DNA of 30,524 bases from CAYWWY01 sp964580185 (GCA_964580185.1 CAZOJQ010000035.1:1-30524); one strand, 5' to 3'; counted from the stretch's first letter, positions 17,001-23,978 are shown. Translations and numbers: made by a program. Notes: generated from the sequence alone by a model not told the origin.

Positions 17001-18058
17001 AAGAAGGATTATACATGCCTCATTTCATCGCTTCAGAAGCGCGTGGGAAAAGGGAGCAGCTTGAGCAAATCAGAAAGAACATCCAAATCAACAATCTTGG
17101 ACAGGAGCATAATCGGTTGCTCACTTCCGCCTTTACCACAGGGGTTCCCTTTCGAGAATACTTTTTTGACAAAGAGCTTGCTGGGATCGCCAACCGATCA
17201 CGAACGGGGCTAATGGATAAGAAACTGAAAGTAGCCACGGCTGGGTACCTGACCCGAAAGTTAGTGGAGTTCCTATACCCGTTTCGCATCGGCCGTAAAG
17301 ACTGTGGGTCCAAAGAAGGGCTGCCCTTATCGGAACCGATGATGAAGGAGCTGGAGGAGAAAGGAATGGGATTGGAACGGATCGTTCAAGGCCGGATGGT
17401 CAGCATCGAGGGATCCAAAGAACGGATCGCGCAAGGGGAATGGATATCAGAGTTGAAAAAGGCGATGGAAGGGAAGAAACACGTCCAAATGAGAAGCCCT
17501 GTCACGTGTAAAGCGATTCAGGATGGAGTCGTCTGCGCTTGTTGCTACGGGGTAGACCTTGCGAAACCGGTTCTTTCTGAACGGTTTTTGGGGCGGGTTG
17601 GCGATTTTGTGGGCTTGAGCGCAGGTCATGTGATCGGGGAGTGCAGCACGCAACTGGCAATGAAAACTTTCCAGACCGGCAAGGAGTTTTCCGTGCAAGC
17701 TCTTTCGGCAAGACTCTTCGCTTTGAGAGGCGGACATCACAGCTACTGGGCCGCGCTTAATGAAATCCTTTCCGAAGAAGCCATCCGAGGTTCCATCCTT
17801 GTCCATTCGATTCATTTTGAAATCCTTTTTGCATGGTTAAATCGCCAGGAGATTGATTCGGAAGCTGATATGCAGAAGATGATGGCCGATGTCGATCGTG
17901 TTGGGCTCTTTACGGCTTTATCGTTTGAAAAAACAACCCAGCTTCTCGATACGCTTTCTCATCTCGAAAAAGGAGCAGTTCGGCAAACTGCAGAATGGTC
18001 ACCAAAAGCGGTGATCGCATTGGCGCCGGATCGTGTGGAGGAGGTATTGCGATGGTGA
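14021..18058 (+). CDS. Fused beta/beta-prime two-barrel RNA polymerase in a Cmr operon
   Basis: This single 1345-residue chain contains both double-psi barrels of multisubunit RNA polymerase. Beta-like part: ETPESEEIG (231-239), VPFMNFSDGTRVSMGG, LTFEDGIVVSRSF, GDKITGRHGNKG (501-512, both catalytic-site lysines), SRLNLGQLLETH and GGQRIGEMEFW (ends 651). Beta-prime-like part: LMGKKGFFRKHMLGRR (749-764), NRQPSLHR (839-846), GADFDGD (873-879; metal ligands D875, D877, D879), a bridge helix at about 1062-1085, a zinc site (C1095, C1163, C1172, C1175), trigger helix MKTFQTG (1214-1220) and the C-terminal LSFEKTTQLLD (1300-1310). About 330 residues of the beta lobes and nearly all of the beta-prime clamp are missing. 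AAGGAGGG lies 5 bases before the ATG. Nucleotide polymerisation is likely; its template and partners are unknown. Confidence 0.93.
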   Translation: MLGVDHEGMFRGMSRLLSDYLPGVFSLGSLQLQNTKKRGFFHEAWVQLETNNGSKRSDLRVLIPGVDKRGFFVFRNQEYSTPLVLIEKRNRFVRDKTTGSSKAMDLADFFVIPGFFLIGALEFSKWMVQECVETDSLFSDEKERAQKLSQVLSHLWIGSWRKRVFLTHSRENHPSLIPFRVIQVPGLQPFEPINQLHQMSELHKVVYHGRKVSDSLRKPHPSHLGSLDMLETPESEEIGLTLFLCKGARYNPKELMIEPDRSSEPMGTLSLSSACVPFMNFSDGTRVSMGGKNLKQAVRVNGAEAPLVKTGVEDEAGMDLGVNARVFYQLFGGLTFEDGIVVSRSFAEKMTVRREREISAEISIPWEAFCKRNEQRGVRSKSIQIEEKGVTQGGIKKKRVTWDLRKGTVKKGQWLIRSIHEIARCIKPGEKGRGKVAEFDEYRTESRKNLLWYEEGYPGRVLGWETQLLSLRCVREGSRYVTEARIRLRVKVEQSCPLEIGDKITGRHGNKGTVSAILPDEKMPRALVDGKDFAAEVLISPMSVVSRLNLGQLLETHHALAYGESTIPSFDAYHPEEMLRELQRKGADSLGYFPVEDKPIALGIQYFVRLNHFARDKMHVVDEARVCLLHDQPLKGKQNHGGQRIGEMEFWSLLSHSAVACAQSFAQTNDLSFQQDRQYLKTLQFFLSSHISAKSKRKGRYEIRVLDQDHVKGFQTQFSRVEDDSELEIEPEIRKTLNQIAANQGGKPLMGKKGFFRKHMLGRRIHRSGRAVITPVTDIDVDHVYLPIDFALSWFVGRDQTYDSTQVMKALQGDLEARKSIALIVNERTASSEWMVVLNRQPSLHRHSMQSFHFVFWEHYTIGLPILVCDAMGADFDGDTMAVYFPYLQIEGTTQQKDTIRNELALMTPSQNPFRLGNRKTAWSLSQDLLYARYIEGVGDSGKKASSFLLEEVEEAVDQNEAARKVFSIQRRLLETAKTHPLSISFFDMAAPIEEGLYMPHFIASEARGKREQLEQIRKNIQINNLGQEHNRLLTSAFTTGVPFREYFFDKELAGIANRSRTGLMDKKLKVATAGYLTRKLVEFLYPFRIGRKDCGSKEGLPLSEPMMKELEEKGMGLERIVQGRMVSIEGSKERIAQGEWISELKKAMEGKKHVQMRSPVTCKAIQDGVVCACCYGVDLAKPVLSERFLGRVGDFVGLSAGHVIGECSTQLAMKTFQTGKEFSVQALSARLFALRGGHHSYWAALNEILSEEAIRGSILVHSIHFEILFAWLNRQEIDSEADMQKMMADVDRVGLFTALSFEKTTQLLDTLSHLEKGAVRQTAEWSPKAVIALAPDRVEEVLRW

Positions 18059-18939
18059 ACCGAGTTCGGAGCATGACTCAAAGTCCGTCTCAACGGAAAA
18101 CGAGAAATCAAAAAACGAAAATGTATATTCCAAGTGAACTTGAAAGAGATTCAGAAGATCCGATCGAGTATACTGAGGACGAAACTACTATTGAAGAAGA
18201 ATCCGGTGACGAGTTCGAAGATATGGGAGAAGAAGAAATACCGGAACCCTCTTCTCATGAAGGCGAACGCGTTTTTGATCTGGATTTTTTCGAAATGGGT
18301 CTTTTGCCCCGTTTCTCTCTTACACTTTCGCGGCTTCAATTTATTCTGATTGGAAATACGGTAGATGGATTTTCTGCTTATCCTTGCGGATGGGCCGCTC
18401 TACCGCAAAAAAGAAAAGATGGAATCACCCATCGCGATCGACTGTTTCGGTTTGAAGTGCTCCAACAAACGATGGAATTCCTGTGTGATTGGGTCAATGG
18501 ATTTTTTCCGGGTGAGCCATTATGCTGGCAGGATTTGCAAGGGATTATCACTTCTGAGGATTTATCTGCGCGTGACCCAGAAAAAGCCCGGCGGGTTATT
18601 CGAACGGCTTCTTTTCTGATTGAAATCGATGGAGATCTCTCCCCCCTTTTGGGAGTGAATTTCCTTACCCCATTGGGAAAACCAAATAGAAAACAGCAGA
18701 TTCTGAACCAAATCCGCGTCAAGATGGGCCAAGATTCAAAGACGAAAGACCGGATGAAGAAGATGCTGATCGCATCAAATGAATATGATGATTTGCAGAC
18801 ATGGAGAGACGAACCCAGTGTATTGGCGTTCATGGAGCGGAATATGCAGGTTGATTCCGATTCTTGGCGCTCTTTCTTTGGGGATGGCAAGTGGATTAAC
18901 GAATGGAGATCCCGCGTAGTAAATGGAGAGGAAGAGTGA
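18052..18939 (+). CDS. Acidic protein of unknown function coupled to the polymerase
   Basis: This 295-residue protein is not recognised. ATG 18052 overlaps the last codons of the polymerase gene and is preceded by GGAGGAGG inside it, so the two are translationally coupled. Residues 1-25 are basic. About 26-75 are strikingly acidic (runs of Glu/Asp such as EDETTIEEESGDEFEDMGEE), probably disordered. A folded part begins near FDLDFFEMGLLPRF and ends in a helical, basic region. The acidic segment could mimic nucleic acid or shield a polymerase channel, as sigma region 1.1 does, but no sigma motifs are visible. Its position makes a polymerase-associated factor the best guess. Confidence 0.65.
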   Translation: MVNRVRSMTQSPSQRKTRNQKTKMYIPSELERDSEDPIEYTEDETTIEEESGDEFEDMGEEEIPEPSSHEGERVFDLDFFEMGLLPRFSLTLSRLQFILIGNTVDGFSAYPCGWAALPQKRKDGITHRDRLFRFEVLQQTMEFLCDWVNGFFPGEPLCWQDLQGIITSEDLSARDPEKARRVIRTASFLIEIDGDLSPLLGVNFLTPLGKPNRKQQILNQIRVKMGQDSKTKDRMKKMLIASNEYDDLQTWRDEPSVLAFMERNMQVDSDSWRSFFGDGKWINEWRSRVVNGEEE

Positions 18940-18941
18940 CC

Positions 18942-20333
18942 ATGGATATGGGACAGATGGTTGTGGGAATCGACTCGAAACTCGATAAGTTACCTCTGAT
19001 TCAGAATGTATTTGAAAACCTGATCCATACGAAATTTGAGATGTGGATCACCTTTGAAAAACGGGTTGTACACCCATCAAAAAATACATTCCCAAATGAG
19101 CGAGAGGGTTGTTCGATCCTCTTGTTGCGGTATGAGGAAATGGGCCCGAAGCTGGAGCAGATGAAACCATGCGTAGTCTTCCACGACGGTCAGTTGGACT
19201 CTGAATTGATCAACCATTCCTGTCAGCATGCTGGACTTCCTTTGGGGTTTTTCTCTATTGATAAATTCCGAATGGGGGAGGAAGAGTTTTCAGAAATTGC
19301 ACGATTCGAGAAGGTGATCAAGGACTTCATTCGAAGGCAATTGGCGAAAGAGGTGAAGGAGGAATCTCTTTCGAAACCGATTGGCTGGAAAGTCAAAATG
19401 TCCGATGCGTACCATAGTCAGGTTACCCTTTTGTCCGATCGAAACATGCGCCATTTAATGGGGATGATCCAAAAAACCATCCGAAAGCTGGAACCATTTG
19501 CAGCATCCATGAAGCAGTATAGGAAAGACCGAAAGATCGACCAAGTTGTGACGCAGTTGAGTGGGATCGAACACTCAAGTTCCAGTCAGGATGTGCCCAA
19601 ATACCAGGGATTACTGGCCAAACATTTTCAAGATCCTTTCCCGATGATCCATCGAATCCCAACAGTGTTGATCGAAGGTCCCACTGGGACAGGAAAAACC
19701 TTGGTTGCAGAGATGATTCACAAAGAACTTTCTGAACTTCCGTTTGTTAAGATTCCCTTGGTCAATATTTCGCAAGAGATTGTGGATAGCGAACTGTTCG
19801 GAGTGATTCCGGGGCATTATACCGATGCCCAATTGAGGATGGGAAAAATCCTCCATCATGCGGGAGGAATCATTTTCCTTGACGAGATTGGTGAAATCCC
19901 TTTGCCGATTCAGACCAAGCTCTTGACATATTTGGATGATATGACCATCCAGATTTTGGGTTGGTCGAGTCCCAATCCCATTCGGGTTCCGACGATGATC
20001 ATCGCCGCAACAAACCGGAATTTACGGCAAGAGGTGTCTCTGGGGCGATTCCGACTAGACCTTTATCATCGGTTTTCTTATCGAATTCGCGTGCCTTCGC
20101 TCAAGGAGCGGTTCGATGATTTTCGTTTTTTAATCAGCTTTGCGCTTCAGAAGCAAAAAGCAATTGAAGGTGCGGCAGTCGAACAAATCAGCATTAAGGC
20201 AATTGAAAAGCTGGAAACCTACGATTTCCCGGGGAACTTTAGAGAGTTGGAGTCGATCCTGTCTTTGGCAATGGCTTATGCGGAACAAGAGGAACGAACC
20301 ACCATTCTCGCAGAAGATATCAAATTTACCTGA
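18942..20333 (+). CDS. Sigma54-activator-type AAA+ ATPase lacking a DNA-binding domain
   Basis: This is a 463-residue protein from ATG 18942 (GGAGAGGAAGAG upstream, two bases after the previous stop). Residues 1-240 are an unrecognised N-terminal region. From about 240 there is a complete AAA+ core of the bacterial enhancer-binding class: Walker A GPTGTGKT (246-253), ELFG (284-287), Walker B IIFLDEIGEIP (D314/E315), sensor AATNRN, arginine-finger region FRLDLYHRF and YDFPGNFREL. The loop that contacts sigma54, normally GAFTGA, here reads GHYTDA (291-296). The protein stops after the lid with no Fis-type helix-turn-helix. It therefore looks like a remodelling ATPase repurposed to act on the neighbouring RNA polymerase or the Cmr machinery, rather than a classical activator. 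The partner is inferred. Confidence 0.85.
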   Translation: MDMGQMVVGIDSKLDKLPLIQNVFENLIHTKFEMWITFEKRVVHPSKNTFPNEREGCSILLLRYEEMGPKLEQMKPCVVFHDGQLDSELINHSCQHAGLPLGFFSIDKFRMGEEEFSEIARFEKVIKDFIRRQLAKEVKEESLSKPIGWKVKMSDAYHSQVTLLSDRNMRHLMGMIQKTIRKLEPFAASMKQYRKDRKIDQVVTQLSGIEHSSSSQDVPKYQGLLAKHFQDPFPMIHRIPTVLIEGPTGTGKTLVAEMIHKELSELPFVKIPLVNISQEIVDSELFGVIPGHYTDAQLRMGKILHHAGGIIFLDEIGEIPLPIQTKLLTYLDDMTIQILGWSSPNPIRVPTMIIAATNRNLRQEVSLGRFRLDLYHRFSYRIRVPSLKERFDDFRFLISFALQKQKAIEGAAVEQISIKAIEKLETYDFPGNFRELESILSLAMAYAEQEERTTILAEDIKFT

Positions 20334-20371
20334 TGGGGTTCGTTAGGAAAATCAATAAAAAGAGGTGTTGG

Positions 20372-21142
20372 ATGATGAGATTTCGTATCACAGCACGTCC
20401 GAAATCGCGCGTTGCGCGGATACCAACGCATTATAACGATTTGGTGCAAGGATATCTTTACCGGATTTTCGAGCAACCTTGCCCTGAGGTACATGATCAT
20501 GGCTATAAACATGGAACCCGTTCCTTTCGCCATTTCACATTTTCTCGTTTGATCCTCAAACCCTTCAAACGGGATCAAAACCATCTGTTGGTTTCCGAAA
20601 CTCTGGAATTTCACGCTTCCTTTCTTATGGATCCACAACTCAATGCGGTCGTGCGCCATTTGATCCACGATCAGTCAATGCGGTTGGGCAATGAAGAGTT
20701 CGATATCGTTGATGTAGCTGTCCAGACGGATCCTTTACCCTTTACGGATGAAAACCAGTGGGAACTGAAGATTCAAGCGCTTTCACCAATTGTCGCCTAT
20801 CGGACAGAGGACCATTCGGGAAAGCGTTTTACCCGATACTATAACCCTACCGAGGTGGAATTTGCCACTTTGGTCAGAGATAATGCGTTTCGTAAGTATG
20901 CGTCTCTCCATTCGGATAGGATGCCTGTTGGAGATGCTTTCTCCTTTTCTCCGATCAGAATTGACTTGGAACGAGACTTTTCTCTAGTGAAGTTCAAAGG
21001 GCATATTATTAAAGGGTATATGGGCACATATCGGATCCGGGCTTCTTCCTCCTTGTTAGGAATCCTGTACCATTCCGGGATCGGATCAAAAAACCCCCAA
21101 GGATTCGGTATGTTCCATGTGATCGACGCAAAACCGCTTTGA
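20372..21142 (+). CDS. cas6: Cas6 crRNA-processing endoribonuclease
   Basis: Cas6 cuts the CRISPR transcript inside each repeat to give crRNAs. The 256-residue protein has the N-terminal RAMP strand MRFRITARPK, the middle HDHGYKHGTRSFRHFTFSRL pattern typical of Cas6, with several candidate catalytic histidines, and the C-terminal glycine-rich loop GIGSKNPQGFGMF. ATG 20372 (or 20375) follows GAGGTG. An upstream ATG at 20333 overlaps the stop of the AAA+ gene and is less likely. It ends the operon. Its presence implies a CRISPR array nearby, consistent with the repeats at the left edge. Confidence 0.88.
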   Translation: MMRFRITARPKSRVARIPTHYNDLVQGYLYRIFEQPCPEVHDHGYKHGTRSFRHFTFSRLILKPFKRDQNHLLVSETLEFHASFLMDPQLNAVVRHLIHDQSMRLGNEEFDIVDVAVQTDPLPFTDENQWELKIQALSPIVAYRTEDHSGKRFTRYYNPTEVEFATLVRDNAFRKYASLHSDRMPVGDAFSFSPIRIDLERDFSLVKFKGHIIKGYMGTYRIRASSSLLGILYHSGIGSKNPQGFGMFHVIDAKPL

Positions 21143-21360
21143 CCGGCGCCTGAAATCCTTCCAAATTGGTTTCCGTCGTCTTGGAAGGCGCATCTCTTCG
21201 AGAAAAAACAAAATCCTCGATGCCCACAAATTTGCCTCCAACTACCCAACTGAGAATCGAATGATCTATGGTATAATTCTTAACGGCTCAGTTTGATCCA
21301 CTTTCTTCATATTCAAGCGGAGTGGCAGCGCTTTATTCGTAGATTGGGGGTTGGGGGATT
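21143..21360 (+). other. Intergenic region with hairpin and promoter
   Basis: CCTTCCAA (21157-21164) pairs perfectly with TTGGAAGG (21181-21188), and a flanking GCGCC/GGCGC pair can compete with the stem. No T-tract follows on this strand, so it is not a standard terminator. The promoter element at 21269 is listed separately. Confidence 0.45.
21269..21277 (+). promoter_or_regulatory. Extended -10 promoter TGGTATAAT before the radical SAM gene
   Basis: This 9-base element is identical to the one at 3021 and lies 84 bases upstream of the radical SAM start. No -35 match is seen at 17 bases. The similar spacing to the start codon in both places (88 and 84 bases) suggests a common promoter type. 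Confidence 0.5.
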
Positions 21361-22605
21361 ATGCAATGTGAATACCGGTTTCCGAATATCCCGGAATTAG
21401 AACATTTGCGTGTGTACGTTTGGAATCAAGGAAAACGGTTGAAGACTCGGATCAAGGGGAAATGCCCGCCTAAGCTTCGGATTCTGATTAAGTGGTATTT
21501 CGAAGCCTACAGCTGGATTCATCCGATTGTTCGGAACGCGTCGGGAAACTTTTATTCTCTGTACCTTCCCCCCATACCAAGCCCCGCCCATGTGCGGATG
21601 TTTTCGTCCACCATCTCTTCGCTCTACTTTAAAAGGCCCCTTCCTTTGGCAGTTACGATTGGGGTTACAACTGCCTGTCAATATCGGTGTATTCATTGCA
21701 GCGCAACGGGAAGACCAAGTACGAAAGCTGTAATGACGCTCCAGCAAATCCAGAAGCTGGTACAGGAGTGCCTTGATCTCGGGTTGTCGAACATCACATT
21801 TACAGGGGGAGAACCCTTGCTGAGATCGGATTTGGAGGAATGCGTCGCATCCGTTCCTCAAGGAATGGCGACCTCCCAGGTCTTTACCAATGCCTTGGAG
21901 CTGACTGAGGCAAGAGCAAAATCCCTAAAGGCGGCAGGGTTGCATGGGGTACAGATTAGTCTGGATCACTTCTCTCCCGAAAAACACGACAAGATGCGCG
22001 GGTATTCGGGCGCATTTCGCGCGGTCCGAGACGGTGTGAAGAACGCGCTCCAAGTCGGACTGTATGTAGGTCTGTCTACCTATTCGACCAAGCAATCGGC
22101 GATGGACCATTCTTTGCGAAACATGGCCGACCTTTCCGCCGAATGGGGGGTTCATGAGTTGACGGTTTTCGATGCAATTCCAACCGGGCGGCTTCGCAAC
22201 GAGCACGATCAGTTGCTGGATGCGCCTGCGAGAAAAGCTTTGGCCATCGACAGCAAAGCCATGAATCGGAAATACCGGGGGAAGATGAGGATTGTTACCC
22301 AAAGCTGGACGAACTGCGGACGGGGTTTCGCCAAAATTATCGGATGTCTGGCCGCTCATATGCAGTTTCATGTCACAGCGCAGGGAGATTTGACTCCCTG
22401 TGACTTTACCCCCCTTTCCATCGGAGATGTCACGCAACAATCTGTTCAGGAGATATGGAATGCGTTGCTCCACCATCCCGGTTACTGTTATCGGAGCGCA
22501 AAATGCAGGATGCAAGATCCGGATTTTCGAGACCGGTATATCCATACCATTCCGGAAGGGTCCGACCTTCCGTATCCGATCCAACGCCTGCCAGCCGATC
22601 CATAG
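21361..22605 (+). CDS. Radical SAM protein with cysteine-rich C-terminus
   Basis: This is a 414-residue protein. The 4Fe-4S cluster motif CQYRCIHC (CxxxCxxC, residues 106-113) and FTGGEPLL mark a radical SAM enzyme, which cleaves S-adenosylmethionine to start radical chemistry. The C-terminal part has several further cysteines (NCGRGF, IGCLAAH, TPCDFTP, GYCYRSAKC) in a SPASM-like arrangement that could bind auxiliary clusters. About 90 residues precede the core without a known motif. ATG 21361 has a G-rich leader (GGGGG) rather than a clean ribosome site. It has its own promoter and no obvious peptide substrate beside it, so the substrate is unknown. It may belong to neither the CRISPR nor the transporter unit. 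Confidence 0.85.
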   Translation: MQCEYRFPNIPELEHLRVYVWNQGKRLKTRIKGKCPPKLRILIKWYFEAYSWIHPIVRNASGNFYSLYLPPIPSPAHVRMFSSTISSLYFKRPLPLAVTIGVTTACQYRCIHCSATGRPSTKAVMTLQQIQKLVQECLDLGLSNITFTGGEPLLRSDLEECVASVPQGMATSQVFTNALELTEARAKSLKAAGLHGVQISLDHFSPEKHDKMRGYSGAFRAVRDGVKNALQVGLYVGLSTYSTKQSAMDHSLRNMADLSAEWGVHELTVFDAIPTGRLRNEHDQLLDAPARKALAIDSKAMNRKYRGKMRIVTQSWTNCGRGFAKIIGCLAAHMQFHVTAQGDLTPCDFTPLSIGDVTQQSVQEIWNALLHHPGYCYRSAKCRMQDPDFRDRYIHTIPEGSDLPYPIQRLPADP

Positions 22606-22860
22606 TCTTTTTTTCATGTTGGGGTCAAAAAAATCCCCCTTCGGATCCGTCTTCATTTGGAAAGAGAATCTTTCTTTGTCTTTCTAAGTTCCCTTCGTTG
22701 TTTCACCCGTAAACTGTCCTGGTCTTGTTTCCATGGGATGTTGAGTTTATTGATTGTTGCCTCCCTGGGGAAATTGGGCCAATACGTACAAAAATTGTCG
22801 ATTGGGTATCGTATAGGCAGATAATCGGGATCTTGTCGTGATTTTCGACCTTCTGGGCAT

Positions 22861-22889
22861 TTTACATTTTCTATTAAATCCATTATTAT
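22861..22889 (+). promoter_or_regulatory. Promoter of the ABC-transporter operon
   Basis: TTTACA (22861-22866) and TATTAT (22884-22889) are separated by exactly 17 bases, the best sigma70-type pair I found in the window. Transcription would start near 22896, just ahead of the palindromic operator. Confidence 0.65.
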
Positions 22890-22899
22890 CATTACCAGA

Positions 22900-22917
22900 A
22901 ATGTTCCCGGAAACATT
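22900..22917. promoter_or_regulatory. 18-bp palindromic operator
   Basis: AATGTTCCCGGAAACATT is an inverted repeat with one mismatched pair and a central CCGG, typical in shape of LacI/GalR- or ROK-type repressor sites. It covers roughly +5 to +22 relative to the predicted start, a repressing position. A second small palindrome, GGTATTATACC, lies at 22929-22939. Confidence 0.6.
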
Positions 22918-22952
22918 ACCGGTATTCTGGTATTATACCCAGAGGAGAATCT

Positions 22953-23978
22953 ATGAGCGATGAAAGGCTGCTAACCGTTCAGAACCTTAAGGTATCCTTC
23001 TATACGGATCTCGGAGAAGTGAAAGCGGTCGATGGCATTAATTTCGATATTGCTCGCAATGAAACGGTCGGGGTTGTCGGGGAAAGCGGGTGCGGAAAAT
23101 CGATAACTTCGTTGGCGATCATGAATATGGTACCCAAATCGGGAGGAGCCACCATCCAAGGTTCGATCTGCTATTATCCTCCTGATCGAAAACCCGTGAT
23201 AACAACTTCGCTAAAGCCCAACAGCAAAGAGATGCGAAAGATCCGTGGCGCAGAGATATCGATGATTTTCCAAGAACCGATGGCTTCCCTAACGCCTGTT
23301 TACACGATCGGGCATCAGATTGTGGAGTCTTTGACTCTTGAACCGGACATGAACAAACGAACCGCCACAGAAAAGGCATACCAGTTGTTGGAGCTTGTGG
23401 GAATCACTCCTCCTCAACAGCGGTTCCGAGAGTACCCTCATCAACTCAGTGGAGGGATGCGGCAGAGAGCAATGATCGCCATGGCCATATGTCGCGACCC
23501 CAATCTTTTGATTGCGGATGAACCAACAACTGCCTTGGACGTAACGATCGAAGCTCAGATTTTGGACCTTTTGCGAGAGATGCGAAGCCGGTTCGGAATG
23601 TCTTTGATGATCATTACGCATGATTTGGGTGTGATCGGTGAAATGGCGGATCGAGTGATTGTCATGTATATGGGGAAGGTGGTTGAAAGCGCATCATGTA
23701 AGGCGTTATTTTCTTCTCCCTTCCATCCCTATACACAGGGATTGATGCATTCGATCCCCGTAATCGGAAAGAAAGAACGGCTTTCGACCATCAAAGGATC
23801 GGTTCCGAGTCCCTATAACCTACCGAAAGGCTGTTCATTCTCGCCCCGTTGTCCCCAGGCATTGGAACGATGTTTTTCCGAAGATCCATACGAGGTTATG
23901 AAAGAACCTGGGCATGCGGTAACATGCTGGCTGTATGCAGATCGCTCCGTGGATCGCCTTTCCGAGGTGAAAGTATGA
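22953..23978 (+). CDS. Opp/Dpp-type ABC transporter ATPase (OppD-like)
   Basis: This 341-residue ATPase powers uptake through the permeases encoded downstream. Visible motifs are Walker A GESGCGKS (43-50), the ABC signature LSGGMRQRAMIA, Walker B LLIADEPTTALDV and the switch His in MIITHDLGV. The C-terminal extension with GCSFSPRCPQALERC is the oligopeptide/dipeptide-transporter type. AGAGGAG precedes the ATG, and the stop overlaps the next ATPase (ATGA). In this family the substrate may be a peptide or an oligosaccharide. The GH38-like gene at the end of the operon favours a mannose-containing glycan. Confidence 0.93.
   Translation: MSDERLLTVQNLKVSFYTDLGEVKAVDGINFDIARNETVGVVGESGCGKSITSLAIMNMVPKSGGATIQGSICYYPPDRKPVITTSLKPNSKEMRKIRGAEISMIFQEPMASLTPVYTIGHQIVESLTLEPDMNKRTATEKAYQLLELVGITPPQQRFREYPHQLSGGMRQRAMIAMAICRDPNLLIADEPTTALDVTIEAQILDLLREMRSRFGMSLMIITHDLGVIGEMADRVIVMYMGKVVESASCKALFSSPFHPYTQGLMHSIPVIGKKERLSTIKGSVPSPYNLPKGCSFSPRCPQALERCFSEDPYEVMKEPGHAVTCWLYADRSVDRLSEVKV

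Larger units (their letters stand above)
22606..22952. other. Intergenic region with promoter and operators for the ABC operon
   Basis: This is non-coding apart from regulatory signals. GGGG (22621-22624) with CCCC nearby forms only a weak hairpin after the radical SAM gene. A short antisense open frame (22653-22916) has no ribosome site and is not called. The promoter and palindromes near the right end are listed separately. Confidence 0.5.

Noticed and set aside
14021..18058. The polymerase as a housekeeping fused RpoB-RpoC, as in Helicobacter
   Set aside because: It is less than half the length of natural housekeeping fusions, lacks the clamp and lobes, and sits inside a Cmr operon.
18052..18939. 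The acidic protein as a sigma factor
   Set aside because: No sigma region 2 or 4 motif could be seen; only the acidic N-terminal segment is reminiscent of region 1.1.
21925..22656. 243-codon antisense frame over the radical SAM gene
   Set aside because: It overlaps a gene with diagnostic motifs and shows no family pattern.
22653..22916. 87-codon antisense frame in the intergenic region
   Set aside because: It has no ribosome site, and its start lies within the palindromic operator.
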